A stretch of 5,049 nucleotides of DNA, taken from NCBI GenBank assembly GCA_002432795.1, contig DJGU01000041.1, positions 1-5,049 on the forward strand, written 5' to 3'. Below the pieces are notes generated by a model, which was not told the DNA's origin, did not search any database, and saw only the letters and a program-made list of their open reading frames with translations. A program made the position numbers and the translations under genes. Of the stretch, positions 1 through 5,049 are shown in pieces. Every line of letters starts with the position of its first letter. The stretch's first letter is position 1. This stretch comes from Anaerolineaceae bacterium UBA5838 (lineage in GTDB: Bacteria > Chloroflexota > Anaerolineae > Anaerolineales > Anaerolineaceae).

Positions 1-144
1 GATTGGAATAAGTGCCCTTGGGGTACTCTCTCAGTTCTAACTGTGCAGGGGGGTAAAAAATGTCCTCGGCAGGGTTCGAATAAGTGCCCTTGGGGTACTC
101 GCTCAGTTCTAACCGTGAAGGGGGGTAAAAAATGTCCTCGGCGC
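1..144. repeat. two tandem 72-bp repeats carrying the tRNA-Arg 3' end
   Basis: Positions 1-72 and 73-144 align without gaps and differ at about 7 of 72 positions. On the minus strand, running away from the tRNA gene, each period holds three parts: a tRNA 3' end (end of the T arm, 3' strand of the acceptor stem, discriminator A), then a T6-A-C6 tract, then about 38 bases of unrelated spacer. The extra 3'-end copy lies at 61-80 and matches 133-152 of the tRNA gene at 17 of 20 positions. A fragment of a further copy (gattggaa) sits at 1-8, so the array probably continues to the left. The spacers do not contain the 5' half of the tRNA, so these are not whole tRNA pseudogenes. No credible protein is encoded here. 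Confidence 0.9.
127..132 (-). terminator. T6 tract immediately 3' of the tRNA
   Basis: Six T residues on the minus strand begin directly after the tRNA discriminator base and are followed by A and C6. No separate hairpin precedes the run, so if it ends transcription the tRNA acceptor and T arms would have to act as the stem. An identical tract at 55-60 follows the second tRNA-3'-end copy. The T run is seen directly; the terminator role is inference. Confidence 0.3.
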
Positions 145-205
145 GATTCGAACGCGCAACCGTCTGCTCCGCAAGCAGGTGCTCTATCCATTAAGCTACG
201 AGGAC
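133..205 (-). tRNA. tRNA-Arg, anticodon GCG
   Basis: The minus strand folds into a complete 73-nt cloverleaf. The acceptor stem is GTCCTCG/CGAGGAC with discriminator A. The D arm is GCTT/GAGC around an AATGGATA loop. The anticodon arm is CCTGC-TTGCGGA-GCAGA, the variable region is 5 nt, and the T arm is GCGCG-TTCGAAT-CGCGC. U33 precedes the anticodon G34-C35-G36, which reads the arginine codons CGC and CGU. The outermost anticodon-stem pair is a C-A mismatch (27/43). CCA is not encoded: the discriminator is followed directly by a T6 run. The gene is divergent from iorA and has its own promoter at 224-252. The plain G34, rather than the A34 (later inosine) usual in bacterial CGN-reading tRNA-Arg, is discussed under findings. 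Confidence 0.96.
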
Positions 206-223
206 TTTTCTGTAAGACTTGCG

Positions 224-252
224 ATTCTAACCCCATTTCGAATTTGGGTCAA
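224..252 (-). promoter_or_regulatory. sigma70-type promoter for tRNA-Arg
   Basis: On the minus strand there is a TTGACC -35 element (247-252), a 17-base spacer and a TAGAAT -10 element (224-229). Each element matches consensus at five of six positions and the spacing is ideal. Transcription would start around 217, leaving a leader of about 12 nt that ends in AAAA before the mature 5' G at 205. It points away from iorA. Confidence 0.8.
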
Positions 253-394
253 GGTCGAATTCAAGCCAGTGTTTTTAGTCAGCGAATATGTCACTCCTTT
301 GGAACTGGGCGATGGCATGTAGCGACTGGCAGGCTTAATCCTCTGATTAATCACAAAATCTCACATTTCAGGCTCTTATTGCCTAATTCTCGTT

Positions 395-400
395 TATACT
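395..400 (+). promoter_or_regulatory. possible -10 element for the iorAB operon
   Basis: TATACT is a five-of-six match to TATAAT and lies 57 bases upstream of the iorA start codon. A start near 407 would give a leader of about 50 nt containing the inverted repeat at 414-443. No good -35 hexamer sits at a 16-18 base distance (gctctt is the 17-base position) and there is no extended -10 TG. If the promoter is real it is therefore either weak or activator-dependent. Confidence 0.35.
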
Positions 401-413
401 GAAACACAGCGTA

Positions 414-443
414 TCCGTCACTCACCCTATTCATCCTGACGGA
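414..443 (+). promoter_or_regulatory. inverted repeat beside the iorA ribosome binding site
   Basis: TCCGTCA (414-420) is repeated as its exact reverse complement TGACGGA (437-443), separated by 16 bases. The right arm ends one base before the AAGGAGG Shine-Dalgarno sequence (445-451). In RNA it could form a 7-bp hairpin that leaves the ribosome site exposed; in DNA it could be an operator. The sequence is clear; the role is unknown. Confidence 0.4.
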
Positions 444-456
444 AAAGGAGGATGCA

Positions 457-2238
457 TTGAAACAACTGATCACTGGCGATGAAGCTGTCGCCCGCGGAGC
501 CTGGGAAGCTGGCGTGCGCTTTGCTTCGGCCTATCCGGGTACCCCCAGCACTGAGATCCTTGAAAGTATCGCCACTTATAGTGAAATCCACTCTGAATGG
601 GCTCCCAACGAGAAAACAGCCCTCGAATCGGTCATTGGGGCATCCCTGGCAGGCGCGCGCGCGATCGCTTCCATGAAGCATGTTGGTTTGAATGTGGCGG
701 CTGATCCCTTTTTCACCTTTGCCTATATAGGGGTCAAAGCTGGCGCGGTCGTGGTTACTGCGGATGAGCCCGGGCAGTTCTCATCCCAGAACGAGCAGGA
801 TAACCGCAACTACGCCAAGGCAGCTATGACGCCCATGTTTGAGCCCTCCGACAGCCAGGAATGCAAAGATATGCTGATCGAGGCTTTTGAGATCAGCGAG
901 AAGCACGACATCCCGGTGCTTTTCAGAATGACGACACGCGTCTGCCATTCCAAGAGCCTTGTGGAGTTGGGCGAGCGCCAGGATGTGCCTATTAAGCCCT
1001 ACGTAAAAAATATCAAGAAGTACGTGGCCGTGCCGGCCAACGCCCGCCCGATGAAAGTCAAAGTTCAGGAAAATCAAGCATTATTAAAGGTCTATTCGAA
1101 CAACTGCCAGTGGAATCGCGTTGAGATGAACGAATCTGGCATCGGTATCATCTGCTCTGGTGACTGTTATCTCTACGCCCGTGAGGTTTTTGGTGATGGT
1201 GCCTCCTATCTGAAACTGGGTTTCACCAATCCTCTGCCAGACGACTTGATCCGTGAGTTTGCCTCAAAGGTTGAGAAGATCTACATTATTGAAGAAAACG
1301 ACCCTTATATTGAAGAACACGTGCGCGCCTTGGGGATCGCGTGCGACGGAAAGAACATCTTCCCTCGCAACGGTGAGATGAAACCGGAGGTTATCCGGTC
1401 GGTGGTCTTTGGGGAGGAATACCCCGGGGACGATGCGGTTCGCTCTGCCATCATCCCGCGGCCGCCCACGCTTTGCGCTGGCTGCCCGCACCGCGGTTTC
1501 TTCTATGAGCTTGGCCGCCGCAAGAACGTCATGGTGTCAGGCGACATCGGTTGTTACACGCTCGCCTCCGGCGCGCCGTATCACGCCATGGAGACCACTG
1601 TCTGCATGGGAGCCAGCGTCAGCCTTGGGCATGGGGCGCAGCAAGTCTTCGACTCTATCGAGGGTAATAAAATGCGCGTAGTCTCCGTGCTCGGCGACTC
1701 GACCTTCTTCCATACCGGTATCAATTCACTTTTGGACGTGGCTTACAACAAAAGCAAGCTGATTACCGTCGTGCTCGACAACCGCATCACCGCCATGACC
1801 GGCCAGCAGGACAACCCCGGTACCGGGCTCACGATCCAGGGCAAAATCACCGAAGCTGTCAGCATTGAGGCGATCGCCCGTGCTTTTGGCTTCAGGAATG
1901 TCCGTGTGATCAATCCTAATCAGTTGAGCGAGGTTAAAGAAGCTCTGGACTGGGCTTTGGGTCTACAGGAGCCCTCTGTGATCATCACGCGCTGGCCATG
2001 CGTGCTCAAAAAGCAGACCGACCTCGACAAAGAAGAGTTCAGAGGGTCTTTCACCGATGTTTACTGGGTGAACGAGGAAGTCTGCATTGGCTGTAAGAAG
2101 TGCACGCGCACTGGCTGCCCGGCGATTGTCTTCCAATTTGACAAGAAAAAATCATCGATTGACCCCGAAAAATGCGTTGGCTGCAGCGTGTGCGCCCAGG
2201 TGTGCCCGGTGCATGCAATTCAGAAAGTGGAGGCATGA
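457..2238 (+). CDS. iorA: indolepyruvate ferredoxin oxidoreductase, alpha subunit
   Basis: This is the large catalytic subunit of indolepyruvate:ferredoxin oxidoreductase. It decarboxylates aryl pyruvates with thiamine diphosphate and CoA to give aryl-acetyl-CoA, CO2 and reduced ferredoxin, and it should be cytoplasmic. The protein has 593 residues, normal for the family. The N-terminal pyrimidine-binding domain shows YPGTPSTE (26-33) and a conserved acidic segment around E57. The TPP-binding domain carries CAGCPH (340-345), GDIGCYT (362-368), the Mg/TPP motif GDS (413-415) and its partner N442. The C-terminal ferredoxin domain has two cysteine sets: C543, C546, C549 and C554, then C573, C576, C579 and C583, which fit two [4Fe-4S] clusters. 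Translation starts at TTG, set by AAGGAGG at 445-451 with 5-base spacing; the ATG at 452 is out of frame. It forms an operon with iorB. Confidence 0.95.
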   Translation: MKQLITGDEAVARGAWEAGVRFASAYPGTPSTEILESIATYSEIHSEWAPNEKTALESVIGASLAGARAIASMKHVGLNVAADPFFTFAYIGVKAGAVVVTADEPGQFSSQNEQDNRNYAKAAMTPMFEPSDSQECKDMLIEAFEISEKHDIPVLFRMTTRVCHSKSLVELGERQDVPIKPYVKNIKKYVAVPANARPMKVKVQENQALLKVYSNNCQWNRVEMNESGIGIICSGDCYLYAREVFGDGASYLKLGFTNPLPDDLIREFASKVEKIYIIEENDPYIEEHVRALGIACDGKNIFPRNGEMKPEVIRSVVFGEEYPGDDAVRSAIIPRPPTLCAGCPHRGFFYELGRRKNVMVSGDIGCYTLASGAPYHAMETTVCMGASVSLGHGAQQVFDSIEGNKMRVVSVLGDSTFFHTGINSLLDVAYNKSKLITVVLDNRITAMTGQQDNPGTGLTIQGKITEAVSIEAIARAFGFRNVRVINPNQLSEVKEALDWALGLQEPSVIITRWPCVLKKQTDLDKEEFRGSFTDVYWVNEEVCIGCKKCTRTGCPAIVFQFDKKKSSIDPEKCVGCSVCAQVCPVHAIQKVEA

Positions 2239-2819
2239 TGACCACAAAAAACATCCTATTAACCGGCGTTGGCGGTCAGGGAACCATTTTGGCCAGCAAA
2301 TTGCTGACAGAAGGGCTGCTTTCCCAGGGTTATGATGTGAAAATGAGCGAAGTCCACGGTATGTCGCAGCGGGAAGGTCCAGTGCTTACGCATGTGCGCT
2401 TTGGTGAGAAGGTCTTTTCGCCAATCGTTGAAGCCAAAAAGGCGGATGTGATCATCGGTTTTGAGGAGCTTGAAGTGCTGCGCAACCTGGATTACCTGCG
2501 CGAGGACGGTAAGGGCATCGTGATCCTCAACAAGGTGCGTGTCAACCCGATCGGCGTGCAAAATGGCAGCGATAAGTACCCTGAAAACGCGGCTGAGTTG
2601 ATCAGCGCGCGTGCTGGCAAGATGATTGCCATGGACGCCAGCGAGGAAGCCCGCAAGCTCGGTAATTTGCGGGTGATGAACATTATCCTGCTGGGTGCCA
2701 GCGTGCGCCAGCTTGGGCTCGAAGAGATCGATTGGGGCAAAATCATTTCGGAAAATGTCAAACCGCAGTTTGTGGAGCTGAACCAGCAGGCTTTTGAGCT
2801 TGGCAAAAGCCTGAGTTAG
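2238..2819 (+). CDS. iorB: indolepyruvate ferredoxin oxidoreductase, beta subunit
   Basis: This is the small subunit, with the POR gamma-type (pyruvate/ketoisovalerate oxidoreductase) fold, that pairs with IorA to complete the enzyme. The 193-residue length is typical. The N-terminus has the glycine-rich GVGGQG (10-15) followed by the family signature SEVHGMSQR (37-45). The segment after it reads EGPV, where I would expect GGSV or similar. The chosen ATG shares its A with the iorA TGA stop (TGATG), which suggests translational coupling. GGAGG at 2229-2233, inside the end of iorA, lies 4 bases upstream. An ATG at 2235 would add one Met but leaves only 1 base after the Shine-Dalgarno sequence. 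A more upstream ATG at 2172 would overlap the iorA ferredoxin domain and adds no family-like residues. The gene ends at a hairpin terminator. Confidence 0.94.
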   Translation: MTTKNILLTGVGGQGTILASKLLTEGLLSQGYDVKMSEVHGMSQREGPVLTHVRFGEKVFSPIVEAKKADVIIGFEELEVLRNLDYLREDGKGIVILNKVRVNPIGVQNGSDKYPENAAELISARAGKMIAMDASEEARKLGNLRVMNIILLGASVRQLGLEEIDWGKIISENVKPQFVELNQQAFELGKSLS

Positions 2820-2836
2820 CTTCTCGCTTAAAACAA

Positions 2837-2874
2837 AAGCTGGCTCAAGTTACCCGAGCCAGCTTATTCTTTTT
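2837..2874 (+). terminator. bidirectional Rho-independent terminator between iorB and dnaN
   Basis: A perfect 10-bp stem, AAGCTGGCTC (2837-2846) and GAGCCAGCTT (2856-2865), encloses a 9-base loop. On the plus strand it is followed by ATTCTTTTT (2866-2874), which fits termination of iorAB 18 bases after its stop. On the minus strand the sequence leaving the hairpin (2838 down to 2831) reads CTTTTGTTT after the stem start, so the same hairpin can end dnaN, whose stop codon is about 24 bases away. Confidence 0.9.
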
Positions 2875-2888
2875 AAATTACAAATATT

Positions 2889-4028
2889 TTAGCGGTTCAC
2901 ATTCATCGGCATGATAATGTGCCTGAAGCTCTCGTCCCCAACGGGGCGCAGCATGCCGGGAGTGTTGGCGGCGTTGGTTTCCAACAGTACGTTGGCGGTC
3001 TTGATCACTTCCAGGGCTTCGCGCAGGAAGCGGATATTGAAGGAGATTAAGAGCGGTACACCGTCCACCGAGGCATCCACGATCACTTCAGAAGAGCCGG
3101 TCTGCTCAGAAGTGGCGGAAATTTCCATTTGTGGACCGCGATCCGTGCTGCCAGCTTCAGGCTGGATGTCCAACCGGGCAATATAACTTCCCTCGCGGGC
3201 GATAATCTCGGTCTGTTTGCAGGCTTTAAGCAGTTGAGCAGTGTTGAGCACGGTACGGGTCTTGAAACTGGTGGGAATAATCGCCGTATAGTTGGGGAAG
3301 TTGCCTTCGATCAGCTGCGAAACCAGTTCTGCGTCCTTCAAATGGAAGATCACCTGTCCGCGTCCGGCTGGGAAGGACATCAGCAGGGTTTCATCGCCAT
3401 TGACCGCAATGCGCGAGAGCTCGCTGAGGGCTCTGGCGGGGATCAGGGCTTCAAGGTTTTGGGGAGGTTTGTGCCCGATGGTAGCTTTGCTGATGGAGAT
3501 GCGATAGCCATCTGTGGCAGCCATTTCCAGTTCGTCTCCATGGAAGCTCATGTGCACGCCGGTCAGATTAGGGCGGGTGTCTTCTGTGGAGGCAGCGAAT
3601 GCCACGCGCTGGATCATTTCCTTGAAGTTTTCAACGTTCAAAGGAATGGCAGTTTCGTCGTCGGGCGTGGGCATGGGTGGGAATTCATCCGCGCTGATAC
3701 CTTTGATATCCGTGTTTAGCGTGCCGCATTTCACGTTGAGAGATTGAGTGTGTTCGTCCAACGTCAGGATCACTTCTTCACTGGGGAGGTTGCTTACCAT
3801 GTCCACGAAGGTACGTGCCGGCACGGTTAGCCCACCTTCCTCGCTGACTTTCGCTCCAATCCAGGCGCTGATACCGAGCTCGAGGTTGGTAGCCGAAAGC
3901 CTCAGACGCCCCTGGTCAGTCTTGATCAGGATGTTCGAGAGTACAGGGAGAGTGCTGCGGGAAGTGACAGCCCGCGCAACCACGTTAACGCCGTGGGCAA
4001 GCTGCTGCTGTTGAACGGTTACTTTCAT
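2889..4028 (-). CDS. dnaN: DNA polymerase III subunit beta (sliding clamp)
   Basis: DnaN forms the ring-shaped homodimer that encircles DNA and tethers the replicative polymerase and other clamp-binding proteins. The protein has 379 residues, near the family norm of about 366-380, consistent with three repeated clamp domains of roughly 120-125 residues each. Recognisable segments are TLPVLSNILI (26-35), SATNLELGI (45-53), ATDGYR (171-176) and the C-terminal IMPM (372-375). I chose the ATG at 4028 because GGAGG (4034-4038) lies 5 bases upstream and the protein then opens MKVTV, as is usual for DnaN. A GTG at 4040 would add MEDL but overlaps that Shine-Dalgarno sequence. The C-terminus is NVNR after MPM, rather than the RL or RI common elsewhere. 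The gene converges on iorAB and is divergent from the nucleotidyltransferase gene, with neither dnaA nor recF adjacent. Confidence 0.97.
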   Translation of the reverse strand: MKVTVQQQQLAHGVNVVARAVTSRSTLPVLSNILIKTDQGRLRLSATNLELGISAWIGAKVSEEGGLTVPARTFVDMVSNLPSEEVILTLDEHTQSLNVKCGTLNTDIKGISADEFPPMPTPDDETAIPLNVENFKEMIQRVAFAASTEDTRPNLTGVHMSFHGDELEMAATDGYRISISKATIGHKPPQNLEALIPARALSELSRIAVNGDETLLMSFPAGRGQVIFHLKDAELVSQLIEGNFPNYTAIIPTSFKTRTVLNTAQLLKACKQTEIIAREGSYIARLDIQPEAGSTDRGPQMEISATSEQTGSSEVIVDASVDGVPLLISFNIRFLREALEVIKTANVLLETNAANTPGMLRPVGDESFRHIIMPMNVNR

Positions 4029-4063
4029 GAGATCCTCCACGATTGGCTTTATTTATCTGGTTA

Positions 4064-4092
4064 AGTATACCCTCAAGAGCCTGTTTTTTCCA
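4064..4092 (-). promoter_or_regulatory. candidate dnaN promoter
   Basis: On the minus strand a TATACT -10 element (4064-4069) lies 17 bases from TGGAAA (4087-4092), which matches the -35 consensus at four of six positions. A start near 4057 gives a dnaN leader of about 30 nt containing the GGAGG ribosome site. The -10 is good and the -35 modest. The -35 falls inside the imperfect hairpin at 4072-4107 and just beside the 14-base-period direct repeats. Confidence 0.5.
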
Positions 4093-4118
4093 GAAAAACG
4101 CCTTGAGAAAAGCGCCTT
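4093..4118. repeat. short direct repeat upstream of the dnaN promoter
   Basis: GAAAAACGCCTT (4093-4104) and GAAAAGCGCCTT (4107-4118) match at 11 of 12 positions with a 14-base period. They lie directly upstream of the candidate dnaN -35. This is the position of an activator or repressor site, but no named regulator can be assigned. The second copy also forms a small AAAAG/CTTTT inverted repeat. Confidence 0.5.
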
Positions 4119-4144
4119 TTGTAGAGGTCGCGTTCATGCTCGCT

Positions 4145-4159
4145 TCTGTCCTGGACAGA
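4145..4159. promoter_or_regulatory. 15-base inverted repeat, possible operator
   Basis: TCTGTCC and GGACAGA are exact reverse complements around a single central T. The site lies between two divergent promoter candidates, about 50 bases upstream of the dnaN -35 and about 90 bases upstream of the plus-strand -10 at 4253. The symmetry suits a dimeric DNA-binding protein. The regulator is unknown. Confidence 0.35.
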
Positions 4160-4249
4160 TCAGAGCTTCATTTATGCGGCTTGTCTTCAAGTATTTCTTT
4201 AAAGAGGTCTTTAGAGCACTTCTGCAAGGCGTCTTATGAGGTTGCTGGA

Positions 4250-4258
4250 TGATATAAT
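4250..4258 (+). promoter_or_regulatory. extended -10 promoter for the nucleotidyltransferase gene
   Basis: TGATATAAT contains a perfect TATAAT (4253-4258) preceded by the TG of an extended -10 element with correct spacing. No clear -35 is seen at 16-18 bases, and an extended -10 can function without one. Transcription would begin near 4265, giving a leader of roughly 58 nt to the chosen ATG, or 28 nt to the alternative GTG. Confidence 0.6.
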
Positions 4259-4322
4259 CCAGTCAAAAGTTTCGCCATCTCTTAAGGAGAAGGTGATATT
4301 ACGACCAAAAGGACAGCCTGCC

Positions 4323-5049
4323 ATGCCCTCACCTGTCGGTCTGGAACCAAGTCAGCCAAATCTTCTTGAAGAAATCCTGAAAGGCGTTCCGCTCTGCCTG
4401 AGCCCCAGTCTGACTCCTGAATTGGATCAGGAAGAGACCCTGCGCGTTATCGACCTGGCAGAAATCGCCGGCATACCGATCGTAATTGATGGCGGTTGGG
4501 CTGTGGACGCTCACCTGGGCTGGCAAACCCGCCCCCATTCCGACCTGGATATTGCCATCAACCAGCAGTACCTTCCCCGCTTTCTGGGCATCCTCAGCCG
4601 CCTGGGCTATGGGCACCTGCCGCGCGACGACCAGTGGGAGCACAACTTTGTGCTCCAGGACGGCGGCGGACACCAGGTGGACATCCACTCCTACATTCGC
4701 AACGACCAGGGTCAGATCGTTGGCGGGGTGGAATACCCCGGCGATTCGCTCACCGGGCAGGGCAAGATCGGGCATGCCAAAGTTAGCTGCATTAAAGCTG
4801 ATTGGCTGGTGGATTTTCATCTCGGCTACGCTTTTGGTGAAAATGATTACAACGCTGTAAAGTTCCTTTGCAACCTACACCGCCTGCCTTTACCAGCTGA
4901 TTACCAGGCTTACGAGCATGCTCGCTACGCCGGCAAAGCGCAGGACCCCTGGACAGTGCCGCGGCAGTTTAATGTGCGCCTACCTCAAACGACTGGGGAG
5001 TACTTGGAATTGATCAACCTGCTCGATAAAACCCAGAACGAAAGGCTTC
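4323..5049 (+). CDS. nucleotidyltransferase, AadB/LinB-like (partial, runs off the window)
   Basis: This frame stays open from upstream of the start to the end of the window; 242 residues are visible and the C-terminus is missing. Residues 56-78 carry the nucleotidyltransferase signature: DGGWAVDA, then G66, then R70-P-H-S-D74-L-D76. The third acidic residue, D120, lies in QVDIHSY (118-124), so the catalytic triad D74/D76/D120 appears complete. A downstream segment, DWLVDFHLGYAFGENDY (160-176), also resembles this family, which includes aminoglycoside 2''- and lincosamide nucleotidyltransferases. Those are about 180-190 residues long, whereas this protein continues at least 40-50 residues further. 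The substrate cannot be read from sequence; many relatives are uncharacterised housekeeping proteins. The start is uncertain: ATG 4323 has AAAGGA 9 bases upstream, while GTG 4293 has AAGGAG only 3 bases upstream. Confidence 0.82.
   Translation, partial: MPSPVGLEPSQPNLLEEILKGVPLCLSPSLTPELDQEETLRVIDLAEIAGIPIVIDGGWAVDAHLGWQTRPHSDLDIAINQQYLPRFLGILSRLGYGHLPRDDQWEHNFVLQDGGGHQVDIHSYIRNDQGQIVGGVEYPGDSLTGQGKIGHAKVSCIKADWLVDFHLGYAFGENDYNAVKFLCNLHRLPLPADYQAYEHARYAGKAQDPWTVPRQFNVRLPQTTGEYLELINLLDKTQNERL

Larger units (their letters stand above)
253..456. other. gene-free region between tRNA-Arg and iorA
   Basis: I find no believable gene between the tRNA promoter and the iorA start. One open frame running through this stretch also crosses the repeats and the tRNA, and it has no ribosome binding site or recognisable protein character. 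The stretch holds a perfect 10-bp palindrome (TGATTAATCA, 344-353), a possible iorA -10 element (395-400) and a 7-bp inverted repeat next to the iorA ribosome binding site (414-443). I see no riboswitch that I can name. Confidence 0.6.
4029..4249. other. gene-free divergent promoter region between dnaN and the nucleotidyltransferase gene
   Basis: I see no credible gene here; the short open frames have no family-like content. The region contains a dnaN promoter candidate (4064-4092), a 12-base direct repeat with 14-base period (4093-4118), an imperfect hairpin (4072-4107), a 15-base inverted repeat (4145-4159) and a TCTTTA direct repeat (about 4196-4215). No match to the DnaA box TTATCCACA is visible on either strand. 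Confidence 0.6.

Noticed and set aside
1..132. Full tRNA-Arg pseudogenes in tandem, because the period is close to tRNA length
   Set aside because: Only the last 20 bases of the tRNA recur; the acceptor 5' strand, D arm and anticodon arm are absent from the units.
1..205. A CRISPR array, suggested by regular repeats
   Set aside because: The 72-base units are near-identical throughout with no variable spacers, and they contain tRNA 3'-end sequence.
43..402. An open frame of 119 codons on the plus strand across the repeats, the tRNA and the region upstream of iorA
   Set aside because: It runs antisense through the tRNA gene and the tandem repeats, has no ribosome binding site and shows no protein-like conservation or composition.
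2172..2237. Upstream in-frame ATG at 2172 as the start of iorB
   Set aside because: It would overlap the second cluster motif of iorA and add 22 residues unlike any IorB N-terminus. GGAGG followed by ATG at 2238 fits better.
3129..3719. A 196-codon open frame on the plus strand inside dnaN
   Set aside because: It lies wholly within the well-supported dnaN gene on the other strand and has no family-like content.
4041..4249. A replication origin upstream of dnaN
   Set aside because: No DnaA-box cluster is visible on either strand and there is no dnaA gene nearby.
4329..4820. A 163-codon open frame on the minus strand opposite the nucleotidyltransferase
   Set aside because: The plus-strand frame has clear catalytic motifs (GGW, HSDLD, VDIHSY) and covers the same bases. 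The minus frame is a codon-bias shadow with no recognisable motifs.

Overview
The window looks like ordinary chromosome from an anaerobic bacterium. The character of the DnaN protein, the mid-range GC content and an indolepyruvate:ferredoxin oxidoreductase make me think of Chloroflexota (Anaerolineae-like). That placement is an impression from protein sequence, not a search result. No insertion sequence, CRISPR array, phage gene or obvious new multi-gene system is visible.

Layout. Positions 1-144 hold two tandem 72-bp repeats, each carrying a copy of the 3' end of the adjacent tRNA gene. A tRNA-Arg with anticodon GCG follows on the minus strand (133-205), with a near-consensus promoter at 224-252. 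A gene-free stretch (206-456) separates it from the divergent iorA-iorB operon (457-2819, plus strand). This operon encodes both subunits of an indolepyruvate ferredoxin oxidoreductase, and its genes overlap by one base. iorB converges on dnaN (2889-4028, minus strand), the DNA polymerase III sliding clamp, and a bidirectional hairpin terminator lies between them. A second gene-free stretch (4029-4322) carries the dnaN promoter candidate, a group of short direct and inverted repeats, and an extended -10 promoter for the last gene. That gene (4323 to beyond the window end, plus strand) encodes a nucleotidyltransferase of the AadB/LinB-like fold with the catalytic acidic residues intact.

How the genes work together. 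IorA and IorB form one enzyme that oxidises aryl pyruvates, made by transamination of aromatic amino acids, to aryl-acetyl-CoA. It reduces ferredoxin in the process, as in amino-acid fermentation. The tRNA, dnaN and nucleotidyltransferase genes appear to be separate transcription units with no evident link to it. dnaN is not beside dnaA or recF here, and I see no DnaA-box cluster.

The most unusual structure is the tRNA-3'-end repeat array at the left edge. It resembles the repeats downstream of E. coli tyrT, or a stacked series of attachment-site remnants, and it may continue outside the window.
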